A stretch of 64,000 bases of DNA from Breviolum minutum Mf 1.05b.01 (Eukaryota; Sar; Dinophyceae; Suessiales; Symbiodiniaceae): contig DF239938.1 in NCBI GenBank assembly GCA_000507305.1, positions 29,348 through 93,347 on the forward strand, read 5' to 3'. This document shows positions 1 through 11,314 of the stretch, piece after piece; within the stretch, counting starts at the first letter, position 1; every line of letters begins with the position of its first letter. The notes beneath the pieces were generated by a model. It saw only the letters and a program-made list of their open reading frames with translations, ran no database searches and was not told the origin of the DNA. The translations under genes were made by a program, and so were the position numbers.

Positions 1-900
1 TATAGATATTAGGAAATATACCATTTATAATATTTTCTTAGATAAATAATTATTTTTTATTAAAGATAAAATAATTATTTTTTTAATTTAAATCAAATTA
101 TTCCCTATTTAATTTCATTTTGCGGTAATTATCCTTAAAGATTTATATTTTTCTAAGATATTATAAGATTAGTCCTTGCTCACCTTCATCGGCCAGTTCT
201 GTCATTCCACGTCCGAATTATCAGGGCTTGCCTCCCACTAACTTCCTGGAATACCAAGTGCACAGTTTCTCTCTCTCCATACCATCCCGCAGGTCCAGCT
301 AGGCAAGTGCACAGTTTAGGTCACCTAATTTTCAATGGAAGGCCTTCTGTCGCCAAGTTTCAGCTAAATTTTCCCGAAAAATCACCCTATATTGTTTGCA
401 AAAAGAACATGACCCACAAAAAAAATCGCAGAATGCCCTGTATGCCTTTCAAATCAAAGCATTCAACATACTCACTAAACAATAATAAATACATACATTT
501 ACGATCTAAAATTACACATGTCTACATGAACTTTTAGCCAAAAAATATTTTGCCATTTCAGAAAAAAACGTTAGCCGATCCTGTCCATTACACAGGAAAC
601 CCGTTTCATGGACCTTTTGCTCAACTCTCATATATATATATATATTTATTCATTTACTTATTTATTTATCTATTTATCTATTTATAGTTCATTTCGCGAA
701 AAGGAAAATACAAAATCTATTCAATCTAAATATATATAATATCATATATAATATATATATAATATAATTTGTTTCAGCCAGGGCACCCAGATTGATCAAA
801 TTTTGATTGTTCTTCTGGATGAGCTTCCTTGAGAACAAAGATACCAGGTTTTTCATTGTATTAAGAATATGTTTTATGCATAGAGGATGGTAATTATCAA
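1..900. other. AT-rich stretch, no gene seen
   Basis: Very AT-rich at the left edge (first 180 bases) and again around 620-770, with short TA and TTTA runs. I see no convincing exon, RNA gene or element. Confidence 0.5.
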
Positions 901-984
901 TACCTGGAAATTGCAACTTGGTAAGGAATGTGTAGGTTTACCACGAAAATAAATATGTTGCCGAAGAATTTCCTCAAATTTGGA

Positions 985-1172
985 GGTTGCAGCCATCATT
1001 CCCCTTCCAAATTCTACCAAGGGGCCAAGTACACACGGACTCGTCCTGGACACAAACACCTCAAGGGGCAGATCTGATTTTTTTGATTTTACAGCCGGAT
1101 TGAGGATCTCGAGTTCAACCTTCGCTTCCCACTTCTGGGTAATACCACCCAAAGATGTTGGTTTGAATCCAG
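985..1172 (-). CDS. Internal exon, unrecognised gene (exon 2 of a joined pair)
   Basis: An open frame of about 62 codons follows a good acceptor (pyrimidine-rich, ending TCTCAG). The peptide contains FKPTSLGGITQKWEAKVEL and LPLEVFVSRTSPCVLGPL, a mixed soluble composition. It continues in phase from the exon at 1405-1520: that exon ends one base into a codon and this one supplies the other two, giving Ala-Gly-Phe. The 3' end near 985 is approximate. The VELEILNP stretch loosely recalls LEA-type beta-sandwich repeats, but I do not assign a family. An antisense frame is also open and is probably a shadow. Confidence 0.5.
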
Positions 1173-1404
1173 CTGAGATTAAAGCCGTGAGGAAGCGAAC
1201 CAAATGTCCACAAAGAGGGCGAGAACTAATCCATTAGAAAGTGGCTTGTTGCAATTGAAGATTTCACAATTATAGGAAATGCTTTTCCTGGTCAGAAGCT
1301 CTTACATGTTCTTGCAGTCATGATCACCTGCAATCCCAATTCCAACATCGGCCCTGGTCAATCACCAATTTTTGTTTCCTTCATATTCTTCCCTTCAAAA
1401 AAAC

Positions 1405-1520
1405 CTGGGCCCCAAAGCACCATATCTCCCATAGCTTCAAGTAACTGATCAGCAGTTTGATTTTCCTTCTTGCACCAATTGGGTTGCCCGGAATCCTTCA
1501 GACGTGAGTCGGACGAGTCG
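1405..1520 (-). CDS. Internal exon, unrecognised gene (exon 1 of a joined pair)
   Basis: The exon is bounded by an acceptor (CAACTTTTCAG) and a GT donor (CCCAG|GTTTTT). It encodes an acidic, hydrophilic segment with SDSRLKDSGQPNWCKKEN and ADQLLEAMGDMVLWGPG. Reading frame and phase agree with the exon at 985-1172 across a 232-bp intron, which is the main reason to believe both. No function is recognisable. Confidence 0.55.
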
Positions 1521-2297
1521 CTGAAAAGTTGGATTGTGATGGACCTCACCAGCAAAAACATGTCATATCCAACCAGTGCACATTTGAGTTGTAGTTATGT
1601 ATATAATTACATTAGTTGCTACCACCTGCAAGTGGACTATGATACCAACTCCCTTACCCCAAGTTAACCTTAGTATATAGATCAATTGAGCAATGAAAAA
1701 AAAACTGGTTGGCTTAAGTATGTAGGAGATGAAATCCTACCCAATTATATAGGGATTATAATATGAACCATTGTAAGGATCCCTATTAAACAACTAGGGC
1801 CTAGGGATGTAATTTGAATCTGCTATAAGGATCCCATTAACCAACTAATTAAGCCTATTAACCAATTAGAATCCCGAAAAACACCATGACATAAGGATTC
1901 AATGGAATCCTTAGGGACCCCGGGATTCTTTCGTGGCTGCGCCTGGCAGAAGTTATGTGCCAAGCTTTGGAATCCACCGGACCTTGGATTCCCACTCATG
2001 GTTGCTGGGATTCCCTGAGGTGTTAAGACCCACTCACCTGAAATTGATGGGACTTTTAGTAGTATATATCTTCAACTTGGGGCATGATTTTTATTGGGTA
2101 GCGGTGGTTGCCAGCTTGTTATCCACAGAAACAAGACAATGGCGAAGCTTGGCTTGAATCATTTCTGGGTGGCAGTGACAGATTGACGCAGTGACTGGGA
2201 TCTTGAGCACAAGCATTTCCTTCATAGAACGCCTGCGCAAGGCAGTGCCAGGTCACAGAAATTCCAGGCAAACATCATGTTTCTTCAACAAACCTGT
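1521..2297. other. Intergenic or intronic, nothing identified
   Basis: It holds repeated short motifs such as AAGGATCC and CCAATTA near 1720-1920, perhaps remnants of degenerate repeats. No supported exon. Confidence 0.4.
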
Positions 2298-2384
2298 TGT
2301 TCTTCTTCTTCTTCTTCTTCTTCTTCTTCTTCTTCTTCTTCTTCTTCTTCTTCTTCTTGTTGTTGTTGTTGTTGTTGTTGTTGT
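2298..2384. repeat. (TTC)n then (TTG)n microsatellite
   Basis: About 20 TTC units pass directly into about 9 TTG units. The run creates a spurious poly-Leu/poly-Val frame on the plus strand, which I reject as coding. Confidence 0.95.
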
Positions 2385-2902
2385 CGTTCATGATCCAGGT
2401 AGTTCCTCACCGTTCATGACACGTAACATCGCATCCAAAACAACACACACGACTCACTGGAAAGTAGGTCCGCTTCCAACAGCATCATTTCAGATAAAAC
2501 TATATAAGTTATCCCAATCTCCAAGATTCATGATCGATTTTCATAACTTGATCAGCCCCTTCTCGGTCCGAAACAAAAAAACATCCACAAAAGTGTTCAC
2601 TTGATCAGTTTCAGAGCTACCCCACTTTCAAGGAATATGTCCATTTTCCGAATAAAGCTGGGACAGTTCCAGCAAATGTTTGGGTTCTTTTGAGGATTCT
2701 CTTTTCTTCCCAAACCGATGTTTTCTCCAAACAAATCCTTAAAATGGGATGATTTGTTATATGTATCTATATGTTATGTATATATATATCCTATAAATAG
2801 TATACATATATATAATATACTCTATACTATACCTCCAGAATTCCATCTGTTTTTACAGCGGACTTGAAAAAAAAGAAGGGTTGAAGAAGCCAAGGTTAGG
2901 CG

Positions 2903-3022
2903 TTAGGGTCGTTCCGGGTCCCAGTCTCCCAAAATCCAGTCCATCAAATCCTGCGGATGTTTTTTGCGCATTGGCAACTCCAGGAAGTCCCGGAAAAGCT
3001 GCGCCCTGGGCCGATGGGCCGA
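2903..3022 (-). CDS. Terminal or internal exon, unrecognised gene
   Basis: A locally GC-richer block reads on the minus strand as AQLFRDFLELPMRKKHPQDL followed by MDWILGDWDPERP and a TAA stop. A possible acceptor (GGGCGCAG) lies within the frame. The peptide is convincingly protein-like (amphipathic, Trp/Asp-rich), but another minus frame is also open, so the frame is not certain. It lies upstream, in the minus sense, of the 1.0-1.5 kb exon pair and could belong to the same gene or end a separate one. Confidence 0.42.
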   Translation of the reverse strand, partial: SAHRPRAQLFRDFLELPMRKKHPQDLMDWILGDWDPERP

Positions 3023-3311
3023 TGTCTGATGTTGCATCTTAAGATGTTTCAAACCGCCGCGAAATGGTGACATACCTTTGGCCTAAATTTTAAACGGTAA
3101 CCATGGCCTCATGGGATGTTTGCAGTTATTAAGATGCTTGCTTTCAAGTCTGGTAGGATAAGATAAAAAATATATCATTCTTAAATCTCTTGGCACTACA
3201 TTTATGTTGCGAGATCCAGATGTACCAAAAAGTCGTTGGAGGAAGTCTCTGGATTGCCGAGGTGAAAATTGAAGGGTAAGCTATGGATAGAAATGGTGGC
3301 AGGACAAGTTA

Positions 3312-3404
3312 ATGGTTTAACCAACCCCTTTGAAAAATACTTGTCAAATTGGATCTTTTCCCGAGATAGGGGTGAACATAAAAATGTTTGAAACCACCAA
3401 CTAG
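3312..3404. mobile_element. Family III MITE-like element (CTAG/GGTGGTTTCA ends)
   Basis: It matches the consensus of a dispersed ~90-110 bp element: a GGTTTAACCAACCCCTTTGA start, a TTGTCAAATTGGATC core and a right end TTTGAAACCACCAACTAG. The other copies are near 8.4, 36.4, 47.2, 51.4, 52.7 and 62.7 kb. Confidence 0.65.
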
Positions 3405-3854
3405 AGAAGACTCTTCAAACAAATTCCTTGACACCACAAGTCCTCAATGCCCTTGACACAGGTGCCTCTTTCCAAGGACTGGTAGGCCTTGAAAAATCAA
3501 GCGGAGCCATCAAAAAAACTTGAGGCTTGTCAATCAACGATTAACTTTATCATGGTTCAATGAAAAACCTCAAAACGAAACAATGGTTTGCATACACAAA
3601 AGTTGTGATCATTTCTCCCTGAACCATGTCTTTTTTGCAGGGAGGGCAAGCAAATGATTACCGCTGGGCATAGTCCTCCAAACTACCTGACCTAACAGCT
3701 GTTAAAGAGTTTTCGCAAGTGCACTCCTTTGCTCATTCCTCAAGGGTTATGCAACCTATACCAACTTGTTTTCGGAAGGTAATTATCAAGCATTGCAATC
3801 TGCAAGTGCATCACACTAAGCTGTACAGAAGAAACAAACATAAACAAACTATTG

Positions 3855-3965
3855 GAACCTTCCAAGGCTTCGACACCTCCCTTAGTCACCACCATCCCCA
3901 GCGCCAAGCTCCAAACATATTGCAGAGGACAGGCCCAGGTCGTTGAAACCTCAAGAAGCCATGAA
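3855..3965 (-). CDS. Candidate hydrophobic exon
   Basis: The minus-strand frame encodes LLEVSTTWACPLQYVWSLAL continuing GMVVTKGGVEALEG, a possible membrane segment followed by a short hydrophilic tail. Splice sites are not clearly resolved. It lies downstream, in the minus sense, of the MFS-like exons and could be one of the last exons of that gene. Equally it could be chance. Confidence 0.33.
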
Positions 3966-4429
3966 GCTGGAAACAACGAGTATGGTTATGGGTATCTCAG
4001 GCAGTCACAGACTGGAAATCAAGATTTTGTTATGTTTTCAATATGTTTTTCATTTTGCTTGTCATTTTTCTACCATGTGTTTATCTTTTGTTCATTCCCG
4101 ATTTAAATTTCATTTGTTTATCAATTGGCTTTTGGATTTTGATTAATCATTGTCCATGTTTCATCATGTCTATTCATTTCTCATCATTTTCTTTGCTTTT
4201 TCCATGGGTTTCTTGTGTTTTGCAACATGTCCGACCAAGAAATGAGGAAAAAGTGACGAACACTCAGCAAAATCCAAGGATTCTGGACACATGACTCAAA
4301 TGAATATTTTTAAAAAATGAAAAAATGATAGAAATAATGATGAAAAAAAAGTGTTTTGAGCGACGTCAGTCTGTGGCTCTAAGATTCTCATAAGAGTATG
4401 GTAGCAACGAACAAACGCCACCAGCGACG

Positions 4430-4462
4430 ACAACAACAACTACAACAACAACAACAACAACT

Positions 4463-4520
<58 letters not shown>

Positions 4521-4594
4521 AGTAACAGCAAAAGCGACAAAAAGCTACAGGAGCAGCAAAAGCATGATGATGATGATGATGATGATGATGATGC
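4430..4594. repeat. (CAA)n and (GAT)n microsatellites
   Basis: A long CAA tract (about 4430-4519) is followed by a GAT tract (about 4564-4594). They produce poly-Gln plus poly-Asp on one strand and poly-Val plus poly-His on the other. The plus frame from 4398 starts with a real ATG, but I see nothing else to support a gene. Confidence 0.9.
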
Positions 4595-4936
4595 GAAGGA
4601 GAATGCTGAAGCAAATCAAAACCGCCAAGCCTACAAAGTTCATAGAAATTTGTGTTCAAAAGTCCACGAGTTCTTAAAAAGGGTTGGAACACTGATCCGC
4701 GAGTCCTCAAAAAGGGTCCAGACTAGCAAAGTGAGACTTCATGATGGCCGCCCGGCTTGAAGCAATGAGCCGTGTGCAAATTGTGTCTCTGAGGTCAAGT
4801 TGACGTTGGGCACTTTCTCAGCACGAAGTATCTCTCTATATCCCCAGGTACGGTACAGTCACAGTATTCGTTCTTCATCGTTCTTCCCAGCTTGATCGGC
4901 GCTACACTATATACATCTTGTCAGCACATCATGTCA

Positions 4937-5085
4937 CTATGCTGTTGCTAACGTCCGAGCTAGGTTCAACGATGTCACCGTCAATTTATCCTGCAAGAAG
5001 AGCAACTGATCTGATTCCAAGAGGGCCTTTCCTTGGGCCCAAACATCGCAAAACGGATGAGTTTTGCAGTTTCTGAAGTTGAATG
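4937..5085 (-). CDS. Candidate exon, unrecognised gene
   Basis: After a possible acceptor (CATTCAACTTCAG) the minus strand encodes DVWAQGKALLESDQLLFLQD then KLTVTSLNLARTLATA and a stop. The peptide is a plausible amphipathic helix. No domain is recognised and the boundaries are approximate. Confidence 0.33.
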
Positions 5086-5557
5086 CCTGAAATTTAGAAA
5101 AAAATAGAACATCTTCAGAAAGTGGCAAGCAAAGAAGACAAGCTTGCAAATTAGTAGATTCTGTAAAGGTGGTACTTTTCCCGCGTGGCCATTCCTTTTC
5201 CCTCTTGTACCGTGGCATTTTTCAGGTTCCCGCTTGGGAAAAAAGGTGAAACCTTGGATCCCTCCTCCCAAAACAGCCCAGTTTGACAACCTGTTTCTGT
5301 GATGAAGATCCAACCTTCAAGCCATTCAAGGGAATATTGGAATACATATATCTATGCATATAAAGCTATTGATACACGTTTTTAGCCTTGGAAATCTAGC
5401 ATCGTTATGGTTACTATCTCAATATTCACTATGTAAAATCCCAGTATTGATAACATCATGAAAATAATCTGATACTGCCTCTGCTCTACCTCTGCATTCA
5501 AGTCAAATGCCCAACACTTTGAAACAAAAAACAAACTTTGGTCAAAGACATCCAATC

Positions 5558-5617
5558 TGTAATGACATGGCTGGAATTTGCCGAACTTTTTGACTCCCAC
5601 CGACCCAGCAAAAAGGC
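5558..5617 (-). CDS. Exon following the GTAAGT intron
   Basis: It starts after an acceptor (CAATAATGGCAG) that ends an 82-bp intron with a strong T-run. Continuing the phase of the upstream exon (5700-5887) gives PFCWVGGSQKVRQIPAMSLQ. The next donor is not clear. Pairing with the upstream exon makes it more likely real than its length alone would. Confidence 0.42.
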
Positions 5618-5699
5618 CTGCCATTATTGAATGACATAGCGAGAAAAAAAAACATGTCTATATCTCAATCAAATCACTTGGATTTACCAGATGACTTAC

Positions 5700-5887
5700 C
5701 TTTCCAGTTTCTCCACCATACCTCGACGCAGCCTCCCTTTTTTGGTGACGTCCGTCCCCATGGCTTTTGCCAGGGACATCGGACCATCGAACCCCAAAAA
5801 AAGCTCCTTCCGTGCAACGGATTTTGACCCGAGGGTGCCGAATCGGCCGAAAAGGAAGGAGATTTTCGGTGCGTGGCAGCACAACAA
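5700..5887 (-). CDS. Well-bounded internal exon, unrecognised gene
   Basis: This 188-bp exon has an acceptor (TTTGCTGAAG) and a canonical donor (GAAAG|GTAAGT). It encodes 62 codons plus two bases with a C/G-ending codon preference. The peptide includes KISFLFGRFGTLGSKSVARK, ELFLGFDGPMSLAKAMG and KKGRLRRGMVEKLE: a basic, soluble-looking segment after a short hydrophobic start. No family is recognised. A TIR element (5927-6020) sits in the intron just upstream, its end 38 nt from the acceptor. The gene may be the 3' part of the MFS-like gene or a separate one. Confidence 0.6.
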
Positions 5888-5926
5888 CTTCAGCAAACAA
5901 AGAGTATGAGTGGATTCAACTATATG

Positions 5927-6020
5927 TGACCCTCTAGGAAGCGGATACATATCCCACCTGAAGGAAATCATCGACTCAAAATTGACTTTTCAAGGGGATA
6001 TGTTAGTTCCCAGGAGGGTA
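5927..6020. mobile_element. Family I TIR element (MITE-like), intron-located
   Basis: The left end TGACCCTCTAGGAAGCGGAT pairs with the right end GTTAGTTCCCAGGAGGGTA, and both arms carry inverted ATATCCC / GGGATAT blocks. It is the same subfamily as 46951-47047. On the minus strand it lies just 5' of the acceptor of the 5700-5887 exon. Confidence 0.7.
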
Positions 6021-6719
6021 TATAATTGAAATGGCAGTTGTTGGCTGCTTTGCCACGCTGTATGAAAGTTCGGTGTTGTACCAATTTGGCACATCCGACA
6101 CAACAAATCCACGGAGAATGGATGCAGATGGGCAAGAAATCAAAGAGACACAACAGTGACAGTTATGAGGGAACCGCAGGTGGATGCTAATGGCCAAGCA
6201 CTGCACTGGTTGGAAATGTCGTGCAACCTTGGCCTGATTTTTTTGCTGACCATCATTGCATCCAACTAAGCACGCTGAAATCAAGCAAAGAGGTGCTGTT
6301 ACCTCTCATTTCCAACTCCAGAACTATCAGAACCTGACAAAACAACACCCTGAGAGGTTCCCATGATTGTGCACATCTTGGTATATTATTTTTTTTTACT
6401 TTCTGGATCACTTGTGGAATCGATAGAATTTAGAATCTGGGATTTCTACGGATGTGTCAAATTGAGGGACACCCACGGTCCCCAAAAAATCCTTGGTCTT
6501 AGTAGGAAACCATGGACTTTACGTTATTTTTCCGCCTCATGTTCTGAGACCCACCCCCTTCACACGGTACACAGACCATCCAGTGGCAAATGTTGCCTTG
6601 CCTCTCACCGTCGACTAGCATCATGGATTTGTGGATTTGCCCGGAAAAAAAAAAACGACACAAAGGTCGTGTCAAGTGGTCCTATGTCCGGTGAACCATC
6701 CTGAACCATACTGACCCAT

Positions 6720-6925
6720 GATTACTCCATGAATCGCAAGAATAGCCTGCAGCCGTCAGCTCCACGCAGATTTCTTCATTTCCAATGGCCGGTGGTTCGT
6801 TGGGAAGACTGCAGGCCTTGTTTTCAAAGCGGGGAGTCCGGAGAGTGCCAATCGTGGTTGAATCGCCGGTTGAAGCAATCGCTTGATTCAACTTGCGGTG
6901 AAAACGGATCATCTCCCCAACATTC
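6720..6925 (-). CDS. Candidate exon, strand uncertain
   Basis: The minus strand reads MNVGEMIRFHRKLNQAIAST and later PRFENKACSLPNEPPAIGNE, about 65 codons with good coding character. The plus strand is open over the same interval, with an ATG and a stop. I prefer minus because almost every better-supported exon here is minus. No domain is recognised. Confidence 0.35.
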
Positions 6926-7649
6926 ATAGAATCAATGCCACTCACTCCCTTCCCGCAGACCTTTATATGTCAAACACCCTAAAAGCCACTGGGAAAACAA
7001 CGACCAAAAAAATGTCCTCAATCAACACTTCAGTAGGATTCCAAACCATGCCCCGAAACACCAAGCAAAACCAGCAGAAAATGAGTAGCTTCTGTCACTG
7101 AAGGAACAGTGCGGCAGTCCAATTTCTACCCAGAGTTGCAGTAGGATGAAGGCAAAGATGCTGGAAATCACCACCAAAAATTGAAGAATTCACAAATCCA
7201 AACGCCTCCGAGTTCCCGCAACTAAGAACTACCATTTAGTCTTTGTCTAGGCGAATCTGATCGTGGTTCAACAAGCTGAATTTACTCAATTAATTGAAGT
7301 AGGTGGGGAGGTGCCTACTGCACCTCCCATGCACAGCTGGTTCATCCAGGCCTTATGGGAGTAAGAATCTCCCATCTTTCACCCTTCTGATGTAATTGAT
7401 TCAAATTGAAATCAAGTGCGTTTTTGGATTCTCACATGGAACAAGCTTAACAGAACTCAGATGGTGGAAAGAAGTGGCAGCAAATATGGAATAGGAAGCT
7501 CTTGGAGGTATGATTTTTTCAAAAGGTCTAGTTGCCAGGAAGGTTAGGTTTCAAACTCTTCCTGCAGCCCTACTTTGTTGCATCTTCTCTTTTTTTAAAA
7601 AGCGAGAGAAGAACCATGACATCAGGAAATAGAAAGAAACCCTCCCCAG

Positions 7650-7743
7650 TTCCCCAGGATCGCCCTTGGACTTAAACTCCAAGTTGCCAAGATAAGAGCA
7701 ATAGAGCTGATCACTGTGATGACAGCGAAGGATGGCAAAATGC
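7650..7743 (-). CDS. Transmembrane exon, probably MFS-type transporter
   Basis: After an acceptor (GGTCTCAAAG) the exon encodes one hydrophobic helix, ILPSFAVITVISSIALILAT, followed by WSLSPRA. A helix ending in a short polar/Pro segment is typical of the last helix of an MFS half (family knowledge). The donor is not fixed, so the 3' end is approximate. An alternative upstream acceptor (CATTCAG) would add FSETIEVSGLK to the N-side. It lies about 3.5 kb downstream of the MFS-like exon at 11.1-11.2 kb, on the same strand. Confidence 0.45.
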
Positions 7744-8213
7744 CTTTGAGACCAGATACCTCGATCGTTTCACTGAATGAAAAATCCTCCAAGTGACTAA
7801 GTTCCACATCCCACGAAAGTCACATCCCCCTACAAAAAAAACATGTCAAGTTGCTAAGGCCAAAGGAAATGAGTTGCGAGATAATGCAAATATATAAAAC
7901 AAAGATCCATGCGTATTCAGTATTCATGCTTGCTATTCATGCATATTCAGATTCATCCTTATTATCAGCCTGAAACCCGTCTTCCTGAACACAAGGCGAC
8001 AGGGTATGCCTTTACGAACATAAGGTTCAAGTGAGGTGACTTAGAGTCCTCCTGACCAAAGAATGAGATTTGCTTGGAATTGGTGAATGCCAAATATGCT
8101 TATAAGCGGCAGTGTTGTGGATTCTTTGAATATCATAGGTTCTGACATGGTGTGCCTTTTCTTTGTCACATACGACATATATCCAAAAGATTGAGGTTGC
8201 ATGAAGTTGCCAT

Positions 8214-8372
8214 GTCTTCACGTAAGCGAGCTGCCGATGTTGTTCGGTTCGGGGTTCGGGGTTCAAACAACTCGCGAATTGCCTGTTGTTCGGCCAAGGA
8301 TCTTCACCATTGCGCGTGCTCATACTGAAAATGGTACTGAAGACAACGAAGCCCAAAGTGGCAGCCCCCTTG
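8214..8372 (-). CDS. Candidate membrane exon, MFS-like gene
   Basis: The minus frame encodes GAATLGFVVFSTIFSMSTRN then polar sequence (GEDPWPNNRQ...). The first 16 residues could be part of a late MFS helix. A plus-strand frame also exists. Splice sites are unresolved. Confidence 0.3.
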
Positions 8373-8420
8373 GCATATCATGAAACTAGAGATGCAATGA
8401 GATAAATGTGGATTGCTTAT

Positions 8421-8502
8421 CTAGTTGGTGGTTGCACCACCCCTTTGAAAGATATTCGTCAAAATGGGAACCTTCCCATTTTGATCGGGCACCACCACCT
8501 AG
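8421..8502. mobile_element. Family III MITE-like element with TTAT target duplication
   Basis: The left end is CTAGTTGGTGGTTGCACCAC and the right end is GCACCACCACCTAG. The flanks are TTAT on both sides, a clean 4-bp target site duplication. An internal inverted block (AAAATGGGAA / TTCCCATTTT) adds a hairpin. Confidence 0.75.
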
Positions 8503-8989
8503 TTATGGTGTCCACTTAGTACCTATCATCACCTATTCAAATGACTCACCCCCAACTCATAACCCTGCCAAACCCTGCCAAACCCTGCCTTGCTCATGGA
8601 GGCAATGGCCCCTTGCACCAGACCTTGCTCGGAATGCTTCACCAAAGCACTTTTCCTTGGGCTTCACTGGTGACTGGTGGTCAAGAATGCCAGGAAACGC
8701 CAGGAAAAACGAATGTGTTGATGATGAAGAGAATGACATTATCCATTTCAAGCATTTGGAAGTTTCCCCCTGCTAGCTGAAAACTAAGTTTGGTGCTGAA
8801 TTCTCAGGGTATCCAAAGACATGAGAATTACACGAGAATGGAACAGAAGGAGATCAATGTCTTTCATTGCTACCATAAAACAATGTGGCAAATGACCGGG
8901 ACCGGTCTTCCGATGGAGTTTCCCATGTGATCACTTGGACCGGTTCAAAAGAACCCTAAAACTTGACCTCCTTCTTTTGGACCCCATCA

Positions 8990-9140
8990 CCATTTCATCC
9001 ACGGAAACCCACGGGCAAGGTGCAATGCGGATACCAAAGGAAGCGACATGAAGAGTGGACCTGGTGGACACACATGTTGAAGCATTGTTGCCTTTGCCAT
9101 CTTGCGAATGTTGCCGCTGCTTTGGATGATCTTGCTTAAA
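8990..9140 (-). CDS. Weak candidate exon
   Basis: The minus strand carries a hydrophobic stretch (GPLFMSLPLVSALHLARGF), but a second minus frame is equally open and protein-like. It is recorded only as a place to look for an additional exon of the MFS-like gene. Confidence 0.2.
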
Positions 9141-10290
9141 GACTCTAAGAGATCTTTAAAACAAAAGGTACGTAAAGTTTGGGGGGGTGGACTTGATGAC
9201 TGAGCCCTAAGCAGCCGGTAGCTTCGCACACTCTTGTGCTCATGATGTTGTTCCAAGTCCAAAACAGAAAAAATATGTACTTACAACTTACAACTACAGT
9301 ATCCATACATGTATGTATCTATCTATATACATATGCTAAATACACCTGACACTTGGGTTGACACTGACCCTTCGTGACTTCTATGTTTTCATGTTGGGGT
9401 ACAGCTTTGCTTTCTAGGAGGCTCATGCACCTGAGTACATAGCTTCCGGTCGGCCTAGCATCTTTTCAGATTCTATGTTGAATTAATTTGAATTACGGAG
9501 TCGTCTCAAGGACTTCATGTGTATAGCGGAAGGTTATAGGTCTGTGTATGACCCACTGTTTCCTCAAAGAAAATCTCTGTATCTGCTCTTTTTGGGTGTG
9601 GCCCGTCTGCTTCCCACACGAAGGGTCGACCCCTCAACCCATTCAACCGTTCAGGGTCAGGAAGGCCAATTTAATGGTGCTTAATGATGATGAATGATTC
9701 TATGGAACCAACTAGGAAAAGAAATAACGAGTCAAATATCTAAAATAACACACACCACATTTTCATCATATTGATTTCATATGCCGCCCTTTAAAAAAAA
9801 ACAGTTCTCTCCAACGAAAAAACGCATGGCTTTTTCAAAAGGTCACCAAAAAAAAGCCCCATTGCTGTCATGCTGCCACAGGTCAAAAAGGTCAGAAAGG
9901 TTAGCTGATATTGGTCCTGACACTTTGGATCCAAAGGATGGACCGAATCAACGTCTCAAAATCTCCGATGTCGAAATCACGAAATTTCAAGATATGAACC
10001 TTGAAGACATGTTCGAACAAATACACATAGTCACATAGCATTGCTGGGATTTTTTCAGGTGGAACTTTCCGTCAGTTTTTGGTATAGTTTTGTAAACGGT
10101 AAATTACGGTAAAATCGATATAAAATCCCTACCAACCTACCCTCGATCTGAAAAATCCAAGTTTCCAAGGAAACCTCTAAAAGCAAGTAATAACCAATAC
10201 TTTTTCCAACATCTTCCCTTTTTTCCCCAAAAAAAAGCAGAGGCATCTTTTTGTTGCATGTCAGTTGTTTTTTCTGTGTGCACCCCTTTT
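9141..10290. other. Mostly unassigned; one possible minus exon at 9915-10025
   Basis: The interval has TA-rich patches (9290-9340) and no element that I recognise. Around 9915-10025 the minus strand reads VHILKFRDFDIGDFETLIRS and the plus strand reads ISDVEITKFQDMNLEDMF, so some coding signal may be present with the strand undecided. Confidence 0.3.
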
Positions 10291-10833
10291 TTAAAGAGAC
10301 GACCCCCAACAAAACTCCTGACATAAGGCAATAGCAAGGGGCATGAAGGCCTGAGTCACGGCTTCACGGCGAAAAGCTCGCAAGGCGCCGGTGCAGTTTT
10401 TTTCTGGGGGGCCAAGTTGGTAGATTCCCATGGGAGTCGCCCCAAATCCTACAAAGGCAAACATTCGACGAGATGAAGTCACCAAGGGGTGAAGATATCG
10501 GAAGATGGGCGAAGACACGAAGGTGTAGGAATCCCGATTTCTTGGTGTATTGAAATCGCCCCAAGGTGAAGTATATCCAAAAAGTCGCTGTACGTACGGA
10601 ATATACCCCAAAAATGGCTGATACATGCTCATGTAAGAAGCCAGGAGCTTCTTCCAAAAGGTGGGTTTCCCAACCCTATGAGGGTATCTTGTGATATCTT
10701 GTGATGTTACCCTACCCAGAATGCCACAGGAAAGGAAGGAGATTCTTAAAAGAATATGCATACCCTCAAGTCTTACACCTTGCCGAGCCATCCGCATGTT
10801 TACTGGATTTGGGGATATTTTGGGGTGGTTCAT
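10291..10833 (-). CDS. Long open frame (180 codons), unrecognised
   Basis: An unusually long uninterrupted frame for this AT-leaning DNA. It contains TFWKKLLASYMSMYQPFLGY, FVGFGATPMGIYQLGPPEKN and AFRREAVTQAFMPLAIALCQ. The last piece could be a partial membrane helix of the neighbouring MFS-like gene. The frame may cover one real exon plus readthrough. No acceptor or donor stands out and the start codon is not trusted. Confidence 0.33.
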   Translation of the reverse strand: MNHPKISPNPVNMRMARQGVRLEGMHILLRISFLSCGILGRVTSQDITRYPHRVGKPTFWKKLLASYMSMYQPFLGYIPYVQRLFGYTSPWGDFNTPRNRDSYTFVSSPIFRYLHPLVTSSRRMFAFVGFGATPMGIYQLGPPEKNCTGALRAFRREAVTQAFMPLAIALCQEFCWGSSL

Positions 10834-11136
10834 TCTCCTGATGCATTAGCATGAGTCCTTCAAGATGTTCACTAAACATGTGATTGTCCTTTCCTCTTGA
10901 TCTTCTTGACCGAGTGGGGTGGCATTTCTCTGTTTCCCAAATCAAGCACTTCCATAGACTATCTGCTTAGCAAGTTGTAGGATTGTCATCTTAAGAAGAT
11001 CCAAACCTACATCATCAAAATGATATACAAACATGTATGCAGTACATCATATTTGTGGAAGATGCGTGAAGTCTACCACCCCCCAAAATGGATGAAATTT
11101 CCGACTTTTTTAGCGCAGCACCTTCAACCAAGGTAC

Positions 11137-11229
11137 ATTCACCAACAGGCTGAAGCGCAGCACGCGCACGGAACCGAAATGGCGCACAGCGGGACCCAGA
11201 AGCAGACCGAAACTGACCTTGGAGATCAA
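11137..11229 (-). CDS. MFS transporter exon (TM8/TM9 region)
   Basis: A 93-bp, 31-codon exon between an acceptor (AAATTTCTGAG) and a GT donor (GAAT|GTACCT). The peptide is LISKVSFGLLLGPAVRHFGS followed by VRVLRFSLLVN. The pattern hydrophobic helix - G-P-x-x-x-x-x-G-S-x-R-V-L - hydrophobic helix matches the second-half repeat of the major facilitator signature loop (established family knowledge). The substrate cannot be inferred. Confidence 0.55.
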
Positions 11230-11314
11230 CTCAGAAATTTCTTTCCAACCCAAACAAAGCACTGTTAAGGGGAAACCCCTCAACTCATGACTGGTCAACC
11301 AACCGCCCACCAAA

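Noticed and set aside
2191..2604. 137-codon frame with poly-Leu and poly-Val
   Set aside because: Entirely driven by the TTC/TTG microsatellite; no coding character outside it.
4366..4760. Poly-Gln/poly-Asp and poly-Val/poly-His frames on both strands
   Set aside because: CAA and GAT microsatellites open several frames at once. The flanks show no splice support.
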